From the NCBI RefSeq assembly GCF_011045095.1, contig NZ_JAALDL010000012.1, forward strand, positions 108,322-172,321: a DNA stretch of 64,000 nt. Direction: 5' to 3'. The notes below the pieces were generated by a model that did no database searches, had not been told where the DNA came from, and saw only the letters and a program-made list of their open reading frames with translations. Within the stretch, counting starts at the first letter, position 1. Each line of letters opens with the position of its first letter. Made by a program: the position numbers and the translations under genes. Source of the DNA: Grimontia sedimenti. Lineage in GTDB: Bacteria; Pseudomonadota; Gammaproteobacteria; Enterobacterales; Vibrionaceae. Of the stretch, positions 41,185 to 50,202 are shown piece by piece.

Positions 41185-41817
41185 TTAAAGGCTGACTTTG
41201 CTGCGTTGCTTGTTAAAAAAAGAAGGCAATGATTGTTTGCTGGTTTTGCTGATGGTTTGCATCAGTGCAAAGCTTGGGTTGGTGATGCCTTGCTGTTCCA
41301 GTTCATCCAGCATCAGAAGCCAGAGCCTTGCTGTCATTTCAGCATCCGCCAAAGCGCGGTGGAAAACGCCATCATTGGCGATATGCTTGAACCGCACCAG
41401 ATCGCCGAGTTTGTGGGTCGGGGAGTCTTGAATCAGGCGGCGGGCAATCAGCATAGAGCAGGTAAACTGGCCGGAATAACCTGCGCGCAGGCGTTCCAGT
41501 TCCGCATCCAAAAAGCGCTTATCGAAAGAGGCGTTATGCGCCACAAGGTTAAACCCGGCGATAAACTCCGCAAACCGGCTCATCACCTCTTCGCAGCCAG
41601 ACGCGGTGCGCAACATATTGTTGGTGATGCCTGTGTAACCTTCGATAAAACGACTGACGCGAAAGCCCGGATTCATCAATTCCTGAAAGGTGTCGACTAC
41701 CTCACCGTCAATCAACTTTACCGCGCCGATTTCAATGGCGCGGTCGCCCATGTTGGGTGATAAGCCTGTGGTTTCGAAGTCGAGTACGACAACGGTATTA
41801 GCGGGTTTGGATGGCAT
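41185..41817 (-). CDS. DnaQ-like 3'-5' exonuclease (DEDDh family)
   Basis: 210 residues. ExoI motif VVLDFETTGLSP (Asp, Glu), ExoII LVAHNASFDKRFLD and ExoIII HRALADAEMTARLW (His-x4-Asp) give the full DEDDh set. Similar to the stand-alone proofreading-type exonucleases of the PolIII epsilon/PolC-exo group, but it lacks any polymerase-binding tail. Repair or RNA-processing role inferred only. Confidence 0.87.
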   Translation of the reverse strand: MPSKPANTVVVLDFETTGLSPNMGDRAIEIGAVKLIDGEVVDTFQELMNPGFRVSRFIEGYTGITNNMLRTASGCEEVMSRFAEFIAGFNLVAHNASFDKRFLDAELERLRAGYSGQFTCSMLIARRLIQDSPTHKLGDLVRFKHIANDGVFHRALADAEMTARLWLLMLDELEQQGITNPSFALMQTISKTSKQSLPSFFNKQRSKVSL

Positions 41818-41889
41818 GGAGAAGATCCCGAAGCGAGAGAAACAGAGGGAAGGAGTATACAGGGGAAACGACTACATGCGTGAAAAGTG

Positions 41890-42128
41890 AAAATAAAGCT
41901 CGCTATTTAACCAGCACACTGTATAGTTCGCGCCTGGCTCAGAAAGAGCTGTTAATGCCAAATTTAGTTTAAGTTTCTTCTCAGCTACTTCTCGATAGTC
42001 TTCGTTAATACCCTGCGTCAACTTGTGCTTCATCGACCATTCAATAGCTTTCCGTACAGCCTTGCTGTTTAACGTCGGCGTTTAGCTTGTCGTTAACATA
42101 TTCAATTAAAAACAAATTAGAGGTTACT
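41890..42128 (+). promoter_or_regulatory. Putative long 5' untranslated region of the cold-shock gene
   Basis: About 240 bp without ORF immediately upstream of the csp gene, AT-rich near the start (AATTAAAAACAAATTAGAGG). Long thermosensitive leaders are known for cspA-type genes; the length fits, structure not computed. The rest of the gap to 41817 holds nothing recognisable. Confidence 0.35.
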
Positions 42129-42341
42129 ATGTCTGATAAATCGACTGGTCTGGTAAAATGGTTCGACGAAACTAAAGGTTTTGGCTTCATCACTCAAGAC
42201 AACGGTGGCAAGGACGTATTCGTTCACTTCCGTGCAATCGTTTCTGACGGTTTCAAAACTCTGGCTGAAGGCCAAAAAGTACGTTTTAACGTTGAGCAAG
42301 GCCAAAAAGGTCCTCAAGCGACTAACGTAGAAGCGCTGTAA
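42129..42341 (+). CDS. Cold-shock protein, CspA family
   Basis: 70 residues from the ATG at 42129 (RBS AGAGG); the 14 extra codons back to 42087 are not conserved. Single OB-fold with RNP1 KGFGFITQD and RNP2 [22 protein letters not shown] ends the domain. RNA chaperone binding single-stranded RNA/DNA. Which paralogue (cspA/C/E/G) cannot be decided. Confidence 0.93.
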   Translation: MSDKSTGLVKWFDETKGFGFITQDNGGKDVFVHFRAIVSDGFKTLAEGQKVRFNVEQGQKGPQATNVEAL

Positions 42342-42350
42342 TTCAGCGAG

Positions 42351-42388
42351 AAACGGCGCAATACTCGGTATATTGCGCCGTTTTATTT
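42351..42388 (+). terminator. csp terminator
   Basis: ACGGCGCAATA-CTCGG-TATTGCGCCGTTTTATTT, 11-bp perfect stem. Confidence 0.85.
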
Positions 42389-42418
42389 CCTGCCTTTTTC
42401 TTCCTTAGGGTATCGCCC

Positions 42419-44122
42419 TTAAAGTTGAACCCGCACCGTTTGCAACGCATTCGCTGGCAGGGTTATCAGCGCACTCTGCGCACCAATCACCAAATCAAAT
42501 TGTATCGGCTTCTTGGTCGTGTTCAGCAGTTGTACACTCAGCAATCCTGATTCATTCACCGTTGCACTGGCATGCAAATCATCCTGTTCCAATCCACCTA
42601 ACAAAGTATCGGTTTTGACGGCTTTATCACCGGGACGAATCGTGCGGCTAAACTGCGCTAGCACATCGTAAATCGGCGTGTAATAGACATACCCCGTTTC
42701 CGTATCAATCATGATCGGCGCGCCGCAGAAATTTCCGGCATGGTTAGGGCCGCCTTTGGCATCCAACACCGCATTCCAATCCACCCAACCGTTCATCCAG
42801 TGATTCAGGCTGACAATAATGTCACGCGCGTAGCGGTGCACCGGGGTGTAGATAGGGTGGTTTTCAGGATTTGGCGCCCAGGTGGCGGTGTATGCCCAAT
42901 CGGTCGCGTTTTCATTCCACCAGAACTCGTCGTTATCAAACCAGCCTGACTCCTGAAACTTCACCGGATCCAAAATGCCTTTCGGCGCAGGCTTACCGAG
43001 ATCGTCAATGGTGCCTTCAGTATGGATGATGGCGAAATCCGGGAATTTGTTGTGTACCTTCTCCAGCACCTCTTCGTACACATCGACCGTGCTGGAATAC
43101 CAGTGAACGGCAGAGCCATAAACATACGGCGCGGTGTCGGGATCGCCCAGGATCACATCCGTCCAATGCTCCAGATGATCACGGTTTTGATCGTAGATCA
43201 GCAATCTCGTATCGCTGAAAGCGCTTTCTTTTAGAGCCGGACCAAGAAACTCTTTGATGAAGGTATTCTGGGTCTCAGCAGTAAAGTGCATGCTCTCCCA
43301 GTTGCCGCTGTTGCCGTGCGGTTCATTAACTGGCGTTAAGCCCCAGATATCAACACCGGCTTCCTTGTAGTGCTCAAGGTATTTCACCAGATAATCCGCG
43401 TAAGTGGATTCATATTCCGGTTTGAGCGAGCCGCCCGTGCCTTCCCAATCGTTCTCTTCTGAGCCTTTGATGAACCAGGTATTTATGTCCTTCATCCAAG
43501 GTGGCGCAGTCCACGCGGAAGCAATGATGTTCAGGGTGCCGTCATCTTGTTTTGCTTTGATCGATTGTGCTTCTTTGATCATCGGCAGCACGTCGAACGA
43601 TTCATCCTGAATACCCGGATACTTAGCTTTCGAAAAGCCATCACTGTCCGGTGCGATAGTAAAATGCTCCAGCGCCGCATCACCTTCAACTTCGGCATAG
43701 CCGAGTTTTCCTTCCACAGAAAAGTCGGTCGAGCCAATCGGTGTACGGGTTAACGAGAAGTTCGCGCCTGATTCACCGTAGAGATTGTTCATGACCTCAA
43801 GGCGCTTTTCTGGCGGAAGGTGCGCCAATACAAACGCAGCAGATTCAGTGAAAGACGTCCCGATCCCTGTGATGGTTTGTTTGGTGATATCCGGTTGGAT
43901 GACGACTTGTGTGCCGTTTGCACGTTCAGTGGTAAAGGGCTGGTTTGGCATCACTGACATTTTGTCGCCTGCTTCGCTGGTCAGCAGGATTTCACTTGTC
44001 GAGGTTAAGCCAAAATTCTTGTTATTACTCAATGCTTGCTCCCTGTCTTTGTCAGAAGTGCAGGAAAGCAGCATTGCCGAAGACAACGCAACAAGCGCTG
44101 CAGCGACTGCTCTCACTTCCAT
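42419..44122 (-). CDS. Glycoside hydrolase family 30 lipoprotein (glucosylceramidase-like)
   Basis: 567 residues. Lipobox LLSC (Cys21) predicts a lipoprotein. TIM barrel of GH30 with acid/base in LTPVNEPHGN (E267) and nucleophile in FAIIHTEGT (E369); ITGIGTSFTESAAF, LTRTPIGSTDFS and SAWTAPPWMKD are further family signatures. The C-terminal beta domain (QLLNTTKKPIQFDLVIG) closes the protein. Substrate could be beta-1,6- or beta-1,3-glucan or glucosylceramide. No sugar transporter or regulator is adjacent, so this is an isolated secreted glycosidase. Confidence 0.88.
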   Translation of the reverse strand: MEVRAVAAALVALSSAMLLSCTSDKDREQALSNNKNFGLTSTSEILLTSEAGDKMSVMPNQPFTTERANGTQVVIQPDITKQTITGIGTSFTESAAFVLAHLPPEKRLEVMNNLYGESGANFSLTRTPIGSTDFSVEGKLGYAEVEGDAALEHFTIAPDSDGFSKAKYPGIQDESFDVLPMIKEAQSIKAKQDDGTLNIIASAWTAPPWMKDINTWFIKGSEENDWEGTGGSLKPEYESTYADYLVKYLEHYKEAGVDIWGLTPVNEPHGNSGNWESMHFTAETQNTFIKEFLGPALKESAFSDTRLLIYDQNRDHLEHWTDVILGDPDTAPYVYGSAVHWYSSTVDVYEEVLEKVHNKFPDFAIIHTEGTIDDLGKPAPKGILDPVKFQESGWFDNDEFWWNENATDWAYTATWAPNPENHPIYTPVHRYARDIIVSLNHWMNGWVDWNAVLDAKGGPNHAGNFCGAPIMIDTETGYVYYTPIYDVLAQFSRTIRPGDKAVKTDTLLGGLEQDDLHASATVNESGLLSVQLLNTTKKPIQFDLVIGAQSALITLPANALQTVRVQL

Positions 44123-44356
44123 GTTGTTCGCTCCACAGTGGGATGGTTTTTTGTTTATTCAGCGACTTCGCAATAGTCCCTTTTACGTAGTGAGCTGATA
44201 CCCGCGGATAGGTATAACGGTTTCAGATGGGCTTGTAACTAGTCTGAGTGGTTTAGGTTTTCGGTATTCTTGCGATTGGGACAAAGGGCGAGCCTAACCT
44301 CCACCAAAGGTTCTGAAAGATAGCGAATAGCGGAAAAGGAACAAGCGCCAGTGGCG

Positions 44357-44704
44357 CTATGTTGTCGGCTCCGGGGACCTCAGCCACTCAATCGCCAGTT
44401 TTTCCAGTGATTCCCACCCTGTGATCTCGTGGGTGCCGATGTGAAAACGGGAAGAAGTCAGTTGTCCATAGAGTTTGAAGTTAACCTTTTCTCTGGGGTA
44501 CTGAATCTCGCAATGCACCGACTTAGCAAGGGTATCGATATCAAACGCGACCACCATAATTGGCAGCGACTTATCGCCGCCACGAATATTGAGACGAAGC
44601 ACCACCGGCAGCCCGGTATCATTGGCGAACATATACATAGGCACAACACTGTGCTTGCTGCCGCTAGGGAGCAATTTGTGAAGACAATCCAGCCTATCGA
44701 GCAT
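44357..44704 (-). CDS. Conserved-looking hypothetical protein, 115 residues
   Basis: Starts MLDRLDCLHKLLPSGSKHSV; soluble, mixed alpha/beta, with no motif I recognise. The opposite-strand frame (44429-44725) is probably its shadow. A small hairpin AGCGCCA-C-TGGCGCT sits at its stop. No functional call. Confidence 0.5.
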   Translation of the reverse strand: MLDRLDCLHKLLPSGSKHSVVPMYMFANDTGLPVVLRLNIRGGDKSLPIMVVAFDIDTLAKSVHCEIQYPREKVNFKLYGQLTSSRFHIGTHEITGWESLEKLAIEWLRSPEPTT

Positions 44705-44862
44705 ACCTTTCCCCTTAGATGGTAAGGATTAATCCAACTTGAGCCATTTCTTCAGTGTAGTGATGTTTACGGATTAGAAACTTGATTTGGTTAAAGTTTG
44801 TGCGATTTGGCGCGAGGGGAGTAGAGAACGGCGCGATGAAAATGAAAGACATGCCACCACAA

Positions 44863-46707
44863 TTACGCCAGTGGCACTTCGCTTTCCTTTGGCGCATAGA
44901 CCACGCGATTACGGCCTTCCCGCTTTGCTTGGTATAACGCATGGTCAGCACTTTGCAGCAATTGGTCGAGGTTTTGAGTGGGATGCCAGGTGGCCATGCC
45001 AACAGAAATGGTGACGCGAATAAACTGGTCTTCGAACTCGATATCCGAATCTTCTACGGCTGAAAGCAGGCGTTCTGTCATGCTCTGAGCAGCCTCTTCT
45101 GGTGTGTTTTCCATGATCACAGCAAACTCTTCTCCACCGAGACGCGAAAGGAGATCGGTTTTCCGCAGTGATTGGTTTAAAACTTTACCGACATGACGAA
45201 GAACGGCGTCTCCACAGGCGTGGCTGTGGGTATCGTTCACCTTTTTGAAATGGTCAATATCGATCATTAGCAGGTGCACACTTGGCGAGGTGTTGCGTTT
45301 CGCCCGCTCAATGAATTGCTGTGCGCCTTCAAAGAAAGAGCGTCTATTCGGTAGTCCTGTCAGCAAATCGGTGCGGGCTTCTTTTTCGGCAAGTGCTTTG
45401 GCTTCATACAGCTGCTTGGTTTGCTCTTTAACCCTTTCTTCCAGCACGTGCGCTGCATTTTCCAAATATTTCCAGTGCTTTTCTTCAATGCGTTGCTTTT
45501 CCCGCTGCATGTGCCTGAATCTAAGGATCATGACGGTAGTCAGCAAGATGACCTCAATCAGACCACCAAAATAAATCAGCCACTCAGCAAACGCGCTATC
45601 TGCGATGTATCCTCTGAGCCTTGCCGAGGCGAGTGCCATACCAATGGCAAAGAAGACCCAACTTCCTGAAAATAGAAGAGCATGTGGCACTTTTTTCTTG
45701 TGTGCATAGATGCCAAGTGGGATCAGGAAGAAAGCGCCAATCGCGGTGAAATCGATGATAATTCGCGAAAGATACGGCTTGCCAAAGAGGTTAAGCACCA
45801 CGCCGACCGCCACCACCGCCACCACTGCCAGCATGACTTTATCGACGCGCGGTAAGTGCCCCGGCACGTTCAAAAAGTGACGGACAAAAAGAATGGCGAC
45901 GAGTTGGCAAATATTTATCTGAAGCACCACCATCCATAACTCATAGTGTTGTGATGCAATTAGGTAACTCCACAATCCACTGAATGCGGCAAACAGAGAG
46001 GCGGCTGAAAACGCGAAAGCGGTGTAATAAAGATAAAGACGGTCTTTTGTGGCGAAATAGGCGAGCAGGGTAGACAGACCCATGGCAATTTCAACACACA
46101 ACAAAATCACCAACAGCGACAGCTCTACATGTGTAGAGTGATAAAAATCAGACTCTTCCCAGATACGCATCGAGTCAAACTTATGCATGGGGAAGTCACT
46201 TCCCTGAAATAGCCGATAGTAAACCTCAACCTCAGAATTTGGCGGGACATCGACGGAAAACGCTGGCCTGTAAAAAGAGACTGGTCGTGTGTCTGTGGGC
46301 TGAGTGTAGACGAAGCGTTGATGTGAGAATGTGCCGTCACCGCCTTTCAAGCGGGAGTAAAAATCGATGGTTTCTGCGGAGGGCTCCACATACTCCACGA
46401 TGATCTTTTTACTGACAGATTCAGGGTTAGATAAACGGAATGAAATCCAGGTCGGAATCGTCGAAAAGCCTCGGTTAACCACGCCTTTCTCGGGGCGTTG
46501 CCAGTCCGCCAGAGACACAACATCATCAATGGTTAATTGATATGAGGGATCATCGATAAAATGGAATTTATCAACCGTCGACCCCCCGTTTTCCCACTGT
46601 GACAAATCAATGGTCGTTTCCGCAGAAACCAAACCAGAGACACTGAAAGTGATAAACAGGACGGAAAAAACCAGCGATAAAAAGTGATTAATCCGACGTT
46701 GCCACAT
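44863..46707 (-). CDS. 7TMR-DISM diguanylate cyclase
   Basis: 614 residues from the ATG at 46707 (CAGGA 9 nt upstream); a further in-frame ATG at 46746 is less likely. Signal peptide (VFSVLFITFSVSGLVSA), extracellular 7TMR-DISM carbohydrate-like domain (to about residue 180), seven TM helices (about 185-385), a short coiled coil (ENAAHVLEERVKEQTKQLYEAKALAEKEA) and GGDEF (TDLLTGLPNRRSF, DIDHFKKVNDTHSHACGDAV, RLGGEEFAVI, ADHALYQAKREGRNRVV). It alone among the five GGDEF proteins here has the RxxD inhibitory site (RKTD) placed correctly. Confidence 0.92.
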   Translation of the reverse strand: MWQRRINHFLSLVFSVLFITFSVSGLVSAETTIDLSQWENGGSTVDKFHFIDDPSYQLTIDDVVSLADWQRPEKGVVNRGFSTIPTWISFRLSNPESVSKKIIVEYVEPSAETIDFYSRLKGGDGTFSHQRFVYTQPTDTRPVSFYRPAFSVDVPPNSEVEVYYRLFQGSDFPMHKFDSMRIWEESDFYHSTHVELSLLVILLCVEIAMGLSTLLAYFATKDRLYLYYTAFAFSAASLFAAFSGLWSYLIASQHYELWMVVLQINICQLVAILFVRHFLNVPGHLPRVDKVMLAVVAVVAVGVVLNLFGKPYLSRIIIDFTAIGAFFLIPLGIYAHKKKVPHALLFSGSWVFFAIGMALASARLRGYIADSAFAEWLIYFGGLIEVILLTTVMILRFRHMQREKQRIEEKHWKYLENAAHVLEERVKEQTKQLYEAKALAEKEARTDLLTGLPNRRSFFEGAQQFIERAKRNTSPSVHLLMIDIDHFKKVNDTHSHACGDAVLRHVGKVLNQSLRKTDLLSRLGGEEFAVIMENTPEEAAQSMTERLLSAVEDSDIEFEDQFIRVTISVGMATWHPTQNLDQLLQSADHALYQAKREGRNRVVYAPKESEVPLA

Positions 46708-46798
46708 GCATATAGATTCCTGAGTTAATGGGTTTATCACCTTCATTCCCCGCCAAGCATTGCCGAATACCCAGCAGGGAAATACCAGTGATAAGGTC

Positions 46799-49030
46799 CT
46801 AAATACTGATACTGTTCGGTATCAAAGAGGGCAGTTGCATCACATACGGCATAGGTCGTGAGGCATTGCGCTCATGAATATCGATTTCGATTCGGTTTAA
46901 GTTCATGTGGAACTGAGTCAGTATCGGTGCCACACGTTTGTCGGTGAAGTATTGGGTTCTTGGGTCATCCGTATAGTGACCAAGGGTGTCATATTGCACG
47001 CCAGCTAACAGGTAGGCGAATGAGGTTTGATACAGCGCCACATCCAAAGGTGGCAGCCAATCAACCACGTCTTCCTGAGTCAGTATTTCACTGCGTCCTG
47101 GCATTGGCTTGTAAAGCGTTCCGCTCGCTCCTGGGATATAAGACATCAGCGGGTACTGCGCATAGTTCACGGAAGCATGTTGGGCACTCGCGGTATAAAT
47201 GATTTGCGCCACGACACGGCAGAGATAATCAAAGCTGTCGATTTGTACCGGGCTCTTTTCATCATTCGTTGCCGTTAAGCCATCTAACCCCCTTACTGCA
47301 GCGCGTTTTGGATTAACTAGTTCATTCACCCAAGCCTGAAGCTCAAAATCTTCCAACACCATTTTGTTGCGCGCTTCCGCCGTTTCGCCCTCGTAGTAAA
47401 GCGACAGATAATCAGTCACGAATTGCTGAATCGCCGCCCAAAGGTCGAGAGTATCTTCCCTGAATGGGAAAGACGGTAACGAGTCGCTTGAGACACCACG
47501 TTGATGGAAGATCTTATCTGGATACTGATCATCAAACCGGCGCTTTTCATAAGCATCGACCAGCACTTCTGCGGTTTCTTGATGTGAAGTTGAAATCACG
47601 GAGGCTACAACGCCGCCTGGCACCATCAAACTGGTGTAAGCGCCATGGTTAATGTCCAAGGTAAATCGGAAATGAGGCTTCAACAGCACCATCAGCGGGT
47701 GCGTTTGTGGCAACTGTCGATGACTGGCGACAACAATAGGTTCAATCACCAAATGGCACGCGCCCAAATGCGCCACGGTTTCATGCTCAATCGTACAGGC
47801 GTTTTGCACCACCATTTTTGCCAGCAGCCACTTTGCGCCATCGACATCGTTGTTATTGGTGCAGTCATTTGGTGTAAAAATCGGCGTGGTGTCAGCATCA
47901 AAATGCTGCCCTAATTGAATGGCGATAGGTTGCATTGCACCGTCAGTCGGGTAGCCATGAGGTGGCGACGCATTCCAGTAAAACAGCGCTATCGGCGCTT
48001 CAGGGTAGCGGTGTAAACCATGCAAAGACGCGCCTTTCTTGCCTTCAAACATGGCGTAATCGCAAACGTACAATAAGCCTTTGTTGGCGGCCTCAGTGAG
48101 CGTTAACGCACTATCACCGCTGACTTGTTGCAGAATGTCGTCAGTAACAGGCATCTTCTCCAGAAGCTCAGCCAGCAAATACACATTCTCATGCGCTTCT
48201 TTCTGTGTTCTGACGCCTCTGAGGTTGGTGGTATTGAAACCCGCGATTTGCATGTAGCCAAAATACCAATCTTGCAGACAAATCGGTAAATCCTCTTCCG
48301 GCATCCACGCTTTGCGCTCTACATCCAAAGCTTGAGGCGTCGGCAAGGTGTTAAACAGCAATTCGTAATCTGCCAGTCCTTTCGGTTTGAGGTACTGATG
48401 CCCACGCTCCTCATTCAAGGTGTAGTAAAGCGTGTCTTTCAGAAATGCCGTAAAGCCCTCTGACTCAAATTGCTTGGTGACTTTCGCCAGCCCCTCAACG
48501 ATGTGAATGAAATCTTTGGGTAGGTGAGAAAGGCCTTGAAGCGCCCCTTCAATAGCATTAGGCACCTCAGCCAGAGCTTCGAGCAACGCCTTGGTTGCTG
48601 CTACATCTTCAATCACAGCCAGCGGAGAGCTTGGCGATTTCAATGCATGGTAGGCGTCGTTAACCTTTTTGATCGACTCTGAGACATCACCGGTTAAATC
48701 GTCCTGCAGTTCTCGCTCAAGCAAAGACACTACAACTTTGGTGAAGTTTTCCAGCAAGGGTAGAAAGACCTTAGCGACTTTCGCTTCATACTCGAACGTG
48801 AACTCCTCTCCTTTAGGCAGCCCTGCAGAAAGGGACAGTGGCTCAATGTAGCTGAACATATAGTTGTATGACGCTTGAGATACCGATACCTGAAACGCTC
48901 TATCCTGAATAGCTTCCTGAGACAATGTCTGCGGAAGTGATGGAGTCATAGAGGAGTGTTTAGATTGCATGCGCTTTCCTTGCTGGCTTTTCCCAATCTC
49001 CTTGGGATACATCTTTTCAAACGAAACCAT
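46799..49030 (-). CDS. Bacterial lipoxygenase
   Basis: 743 residues; dioxygenates polyunsaturated fatty acids. Non-haem iron ligands are all visible: H421 and H426 in HETVAHLGACHLVIEP (His-x4-His), H619 with N623 in AQHASVNYAQYPL, and the C-terminal Ile743 in the ending PNSISI, which is identical to the plant enzymes' carboxy-terminus. No PLAT/C2 domain and no signal peptide are obvious; a helical N-terminal lid occupies about residues 30-200. MQSKHSS (residue 21) is an alternative start. Single gene, upstream of the 7TMR-GGDEF gene on the same strand. Lipoxygenases are patchy in bacteria, so transfer is likely. Confidence 0.92.
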   Translation of the reverse strand: MVSFEKMYPKEIGKSQQGKRMQSKHSSMTPSLPQTLSQEAIQDRAFQVSVSQASYNYMFSYIEPLSLSAGLPKGEEFTFEYEAKVAKVFLPLLENFTKVVVSLLERELQDDLTGDVSESIKKVNDAYHALKSPSSPLAVIEDVAATKALLEALAEVPNAIEGALQGLSHLPKDFIHIVEGLAKVTKQFESEGFTAFLKDTLYYTLNEERGHQYLKPKGLADYELLFNTLPTPQALDVERKAWMPEEDLPICLQDWYFGYMQIAGFNTTNLRGVRTQKEAHENVYLLAELLEKMPVTDDILQQVSGDSALTLTEAANKGLLYVCDYAMFEGKKGASLHGLHRYPEAPIALFYWNASPPHGYPTDGAMQPIAIQLGQHFDADTTPIFTPNDCTNNNDVDGAKWLLAKMVVQNACTIEHETVAHLGACHLVIEPIVVASHRQLPQTHPLMVLLKPHFRFTLDINHGAYTSLMVPGGVVASVISTSHQETAEVLVDAYEKRRFDDQYPDKIFHQRGVSSDSLPSFPFREDTLDLWAAIQQFVTDYLSLYYEGETAEARNKMVLEDFELQAWVNELVNPKRAAVRGLDGLTATNDEKSPVQIDSFDYLCRVVAQIIYTASAQHASVNYAQYPLMSYIPGASGTLYKPMPGRSEILTQEDVVDWLPPLDVALYQTSFAYLLAGVQYDTLGHYTDDPRTQYFTDKRVAPILTQFHMNLNRIEIDIHERNASRPMPYVMQLPSLIPNSISI

Positions 49031-49167
49031 GATTCATTTATGGCTCGTTAGTTTTATATATGAAACAGCCAATAATAAAACAATCAGTAGAGGTTCATGC
49101 GTGCAAATTCAGGCGCACCACACAAACATCAACATTTGCGAGTGTGATTTTGTTTAATTGAAAGGGC

Positions 49168-49672
49168 GTGAATTCGTTACATTTGGGAGGAGTGGCACTC
49201 GCAGACTACTCAGAGCCGTTAATGATTCTTGTCATGAATACGGGCTTAGGCCTTATCGAACTGCTCAGCGTTGAATGTACAGATGTTTCCTTCGATGAGC
49301 GTTTCCTCAAAGTGAAAGCCAGCAATGCTAAATCAAAACTCTCTCACCATGTCGTTAAACAATGAAGCATTCGACGTGCTGAAAAAGTGGCGAGGTCAAA
49401 ACCCAACAACCCGTTTTTTGTTTGAATGGAGAGAAGCCGGAAAGCCGATCACTGATGTGAAGAAGACCTGGGGAGCGGTGCTGGAAATCGCTTTATTTGA
49501 AGGCTTTAACTTTCATGATCTCCGCCATCACTTCTCTAGCAAGCTAGTAATGGCGGGAGTTGACCTCAACACAGTACGTGAACTGCTAGGCCATATACAT
49601 CTCAAGATGGCGCTAAGGTATGCATACTTAGCGCCAGAGCTTAAGGTCACGGCTGTGGTGTTGATATGTTAA
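49168..49672 (+). pseudogene. Tyrosine recombinase (phage integrase) remnant, truncated and frameshifted
   Basis: Catalytic-domain fragment in two frames: 49168-49365 (EPLMILVMNTGLGLIELLSVECTDV ... KASNAKSKLSHHV) and from ~49345 in the next frame (SLNNEAFDVLKKW, FNFHDLRHHFSSKLVMAGVDLNTVRELLGHIHLKMALRYAYLAP). HDLRH, LLGH and the Tyr of RYAYLAP survive; the first catalytic Arg (normally in TGxRxxE) is Gly here (GLGLIE), and the N-terminal core-binding domain is missing. A dead integrase marking an old integration. Confidence 0.8.
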
Positions 49673-50202
49673 TCAATCCCTCGCCACCGCATATCCAGCT
49701 GAGAAAGAAGAGAAGTATAGTGCCCTGAGGATTTTACCAAAATATCCTTACTAGGCCATTCACCAGATACTTGAAATGTTTCATTATCTACTTTGTACAA
49801 GAGTTTCTTAATAAAAATAGAATGACCATTTAATTTAATTATAGCATCATATAGCTCTTCTCTAGTGTCTATTTTTGTTTTGGATAGTTTTTTATATTCT
49901 TTAAAAGTAAGTATGCTATATTTTATTGAAGGAAGAGATTTAGCCAATAAAATCAACAACCCTATTATATTGGTTATAATAACTATCTTTGACATTATAT
50001 CTTCATGATTGGCTATTAAGTATATAACTGCTGGCGCGATTATAGATATTAGTATTAATATTGTTAATACTAATATATATGGTATTTCTGATATTAACTT
50101 TCGTCTTAGAGCCAACTTTAGTTCAATAAGTGATATGAAAGAGAAAAGATAAGCGATTAAATAATAATATAGTACTACTCCTTCTAAATGAGATGTGATC
50201 AG
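49669..50202 (-). CDS. Small multi-TM protein downstream of the NACHT NTPase
   Basis: The minimal frame is 148 residues from a TTG at 50115. It stays open upstream, adding a hydrophobic segment (VVLYYYLIAYLFSFISLI), to a CTG at 50202 that overlaps the NACHT stop as CTGA; AAGGAG lies within this extension but no ATG/GTG follows it, so the start is unresolved. Two further TM helices (YILVLTILILISIIAPAVIYL; IVIITNIIGLLILLA) are followed by a soluble basic C-terminal half (KEYKKLSKTKIDTREEL...; ends DMRWRGID). Same strand and AT-rich character as the NACHT gene; probably its partner. Not recognised. Its 3' end overlaps the integrase remnant by 4 nt. Confidence 0.6.
   Translation of the reverse strand: MITSHLEGVVLYYYLIAYLFSFISLIELKLALRRKLISEIPYILVLTILILISIIAPAVIYLIANHEDIMSKIVIITNIIGLLILLAKSLPSIKYSILTFKEYKKLSKTKIDTREELYDAIIKLNGHSIFIKKLLYKVDNETFQVSGEWPSKDILVKSSGHYTSLLSQLDMRWRGID

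Noticed and set aside
49031-49167. Search for a duplicated tRNA-Ile 3' end as attachment site
   Set aside because: No stretch resembling GGTGGCCCCT...GAACTGCG was seen here.
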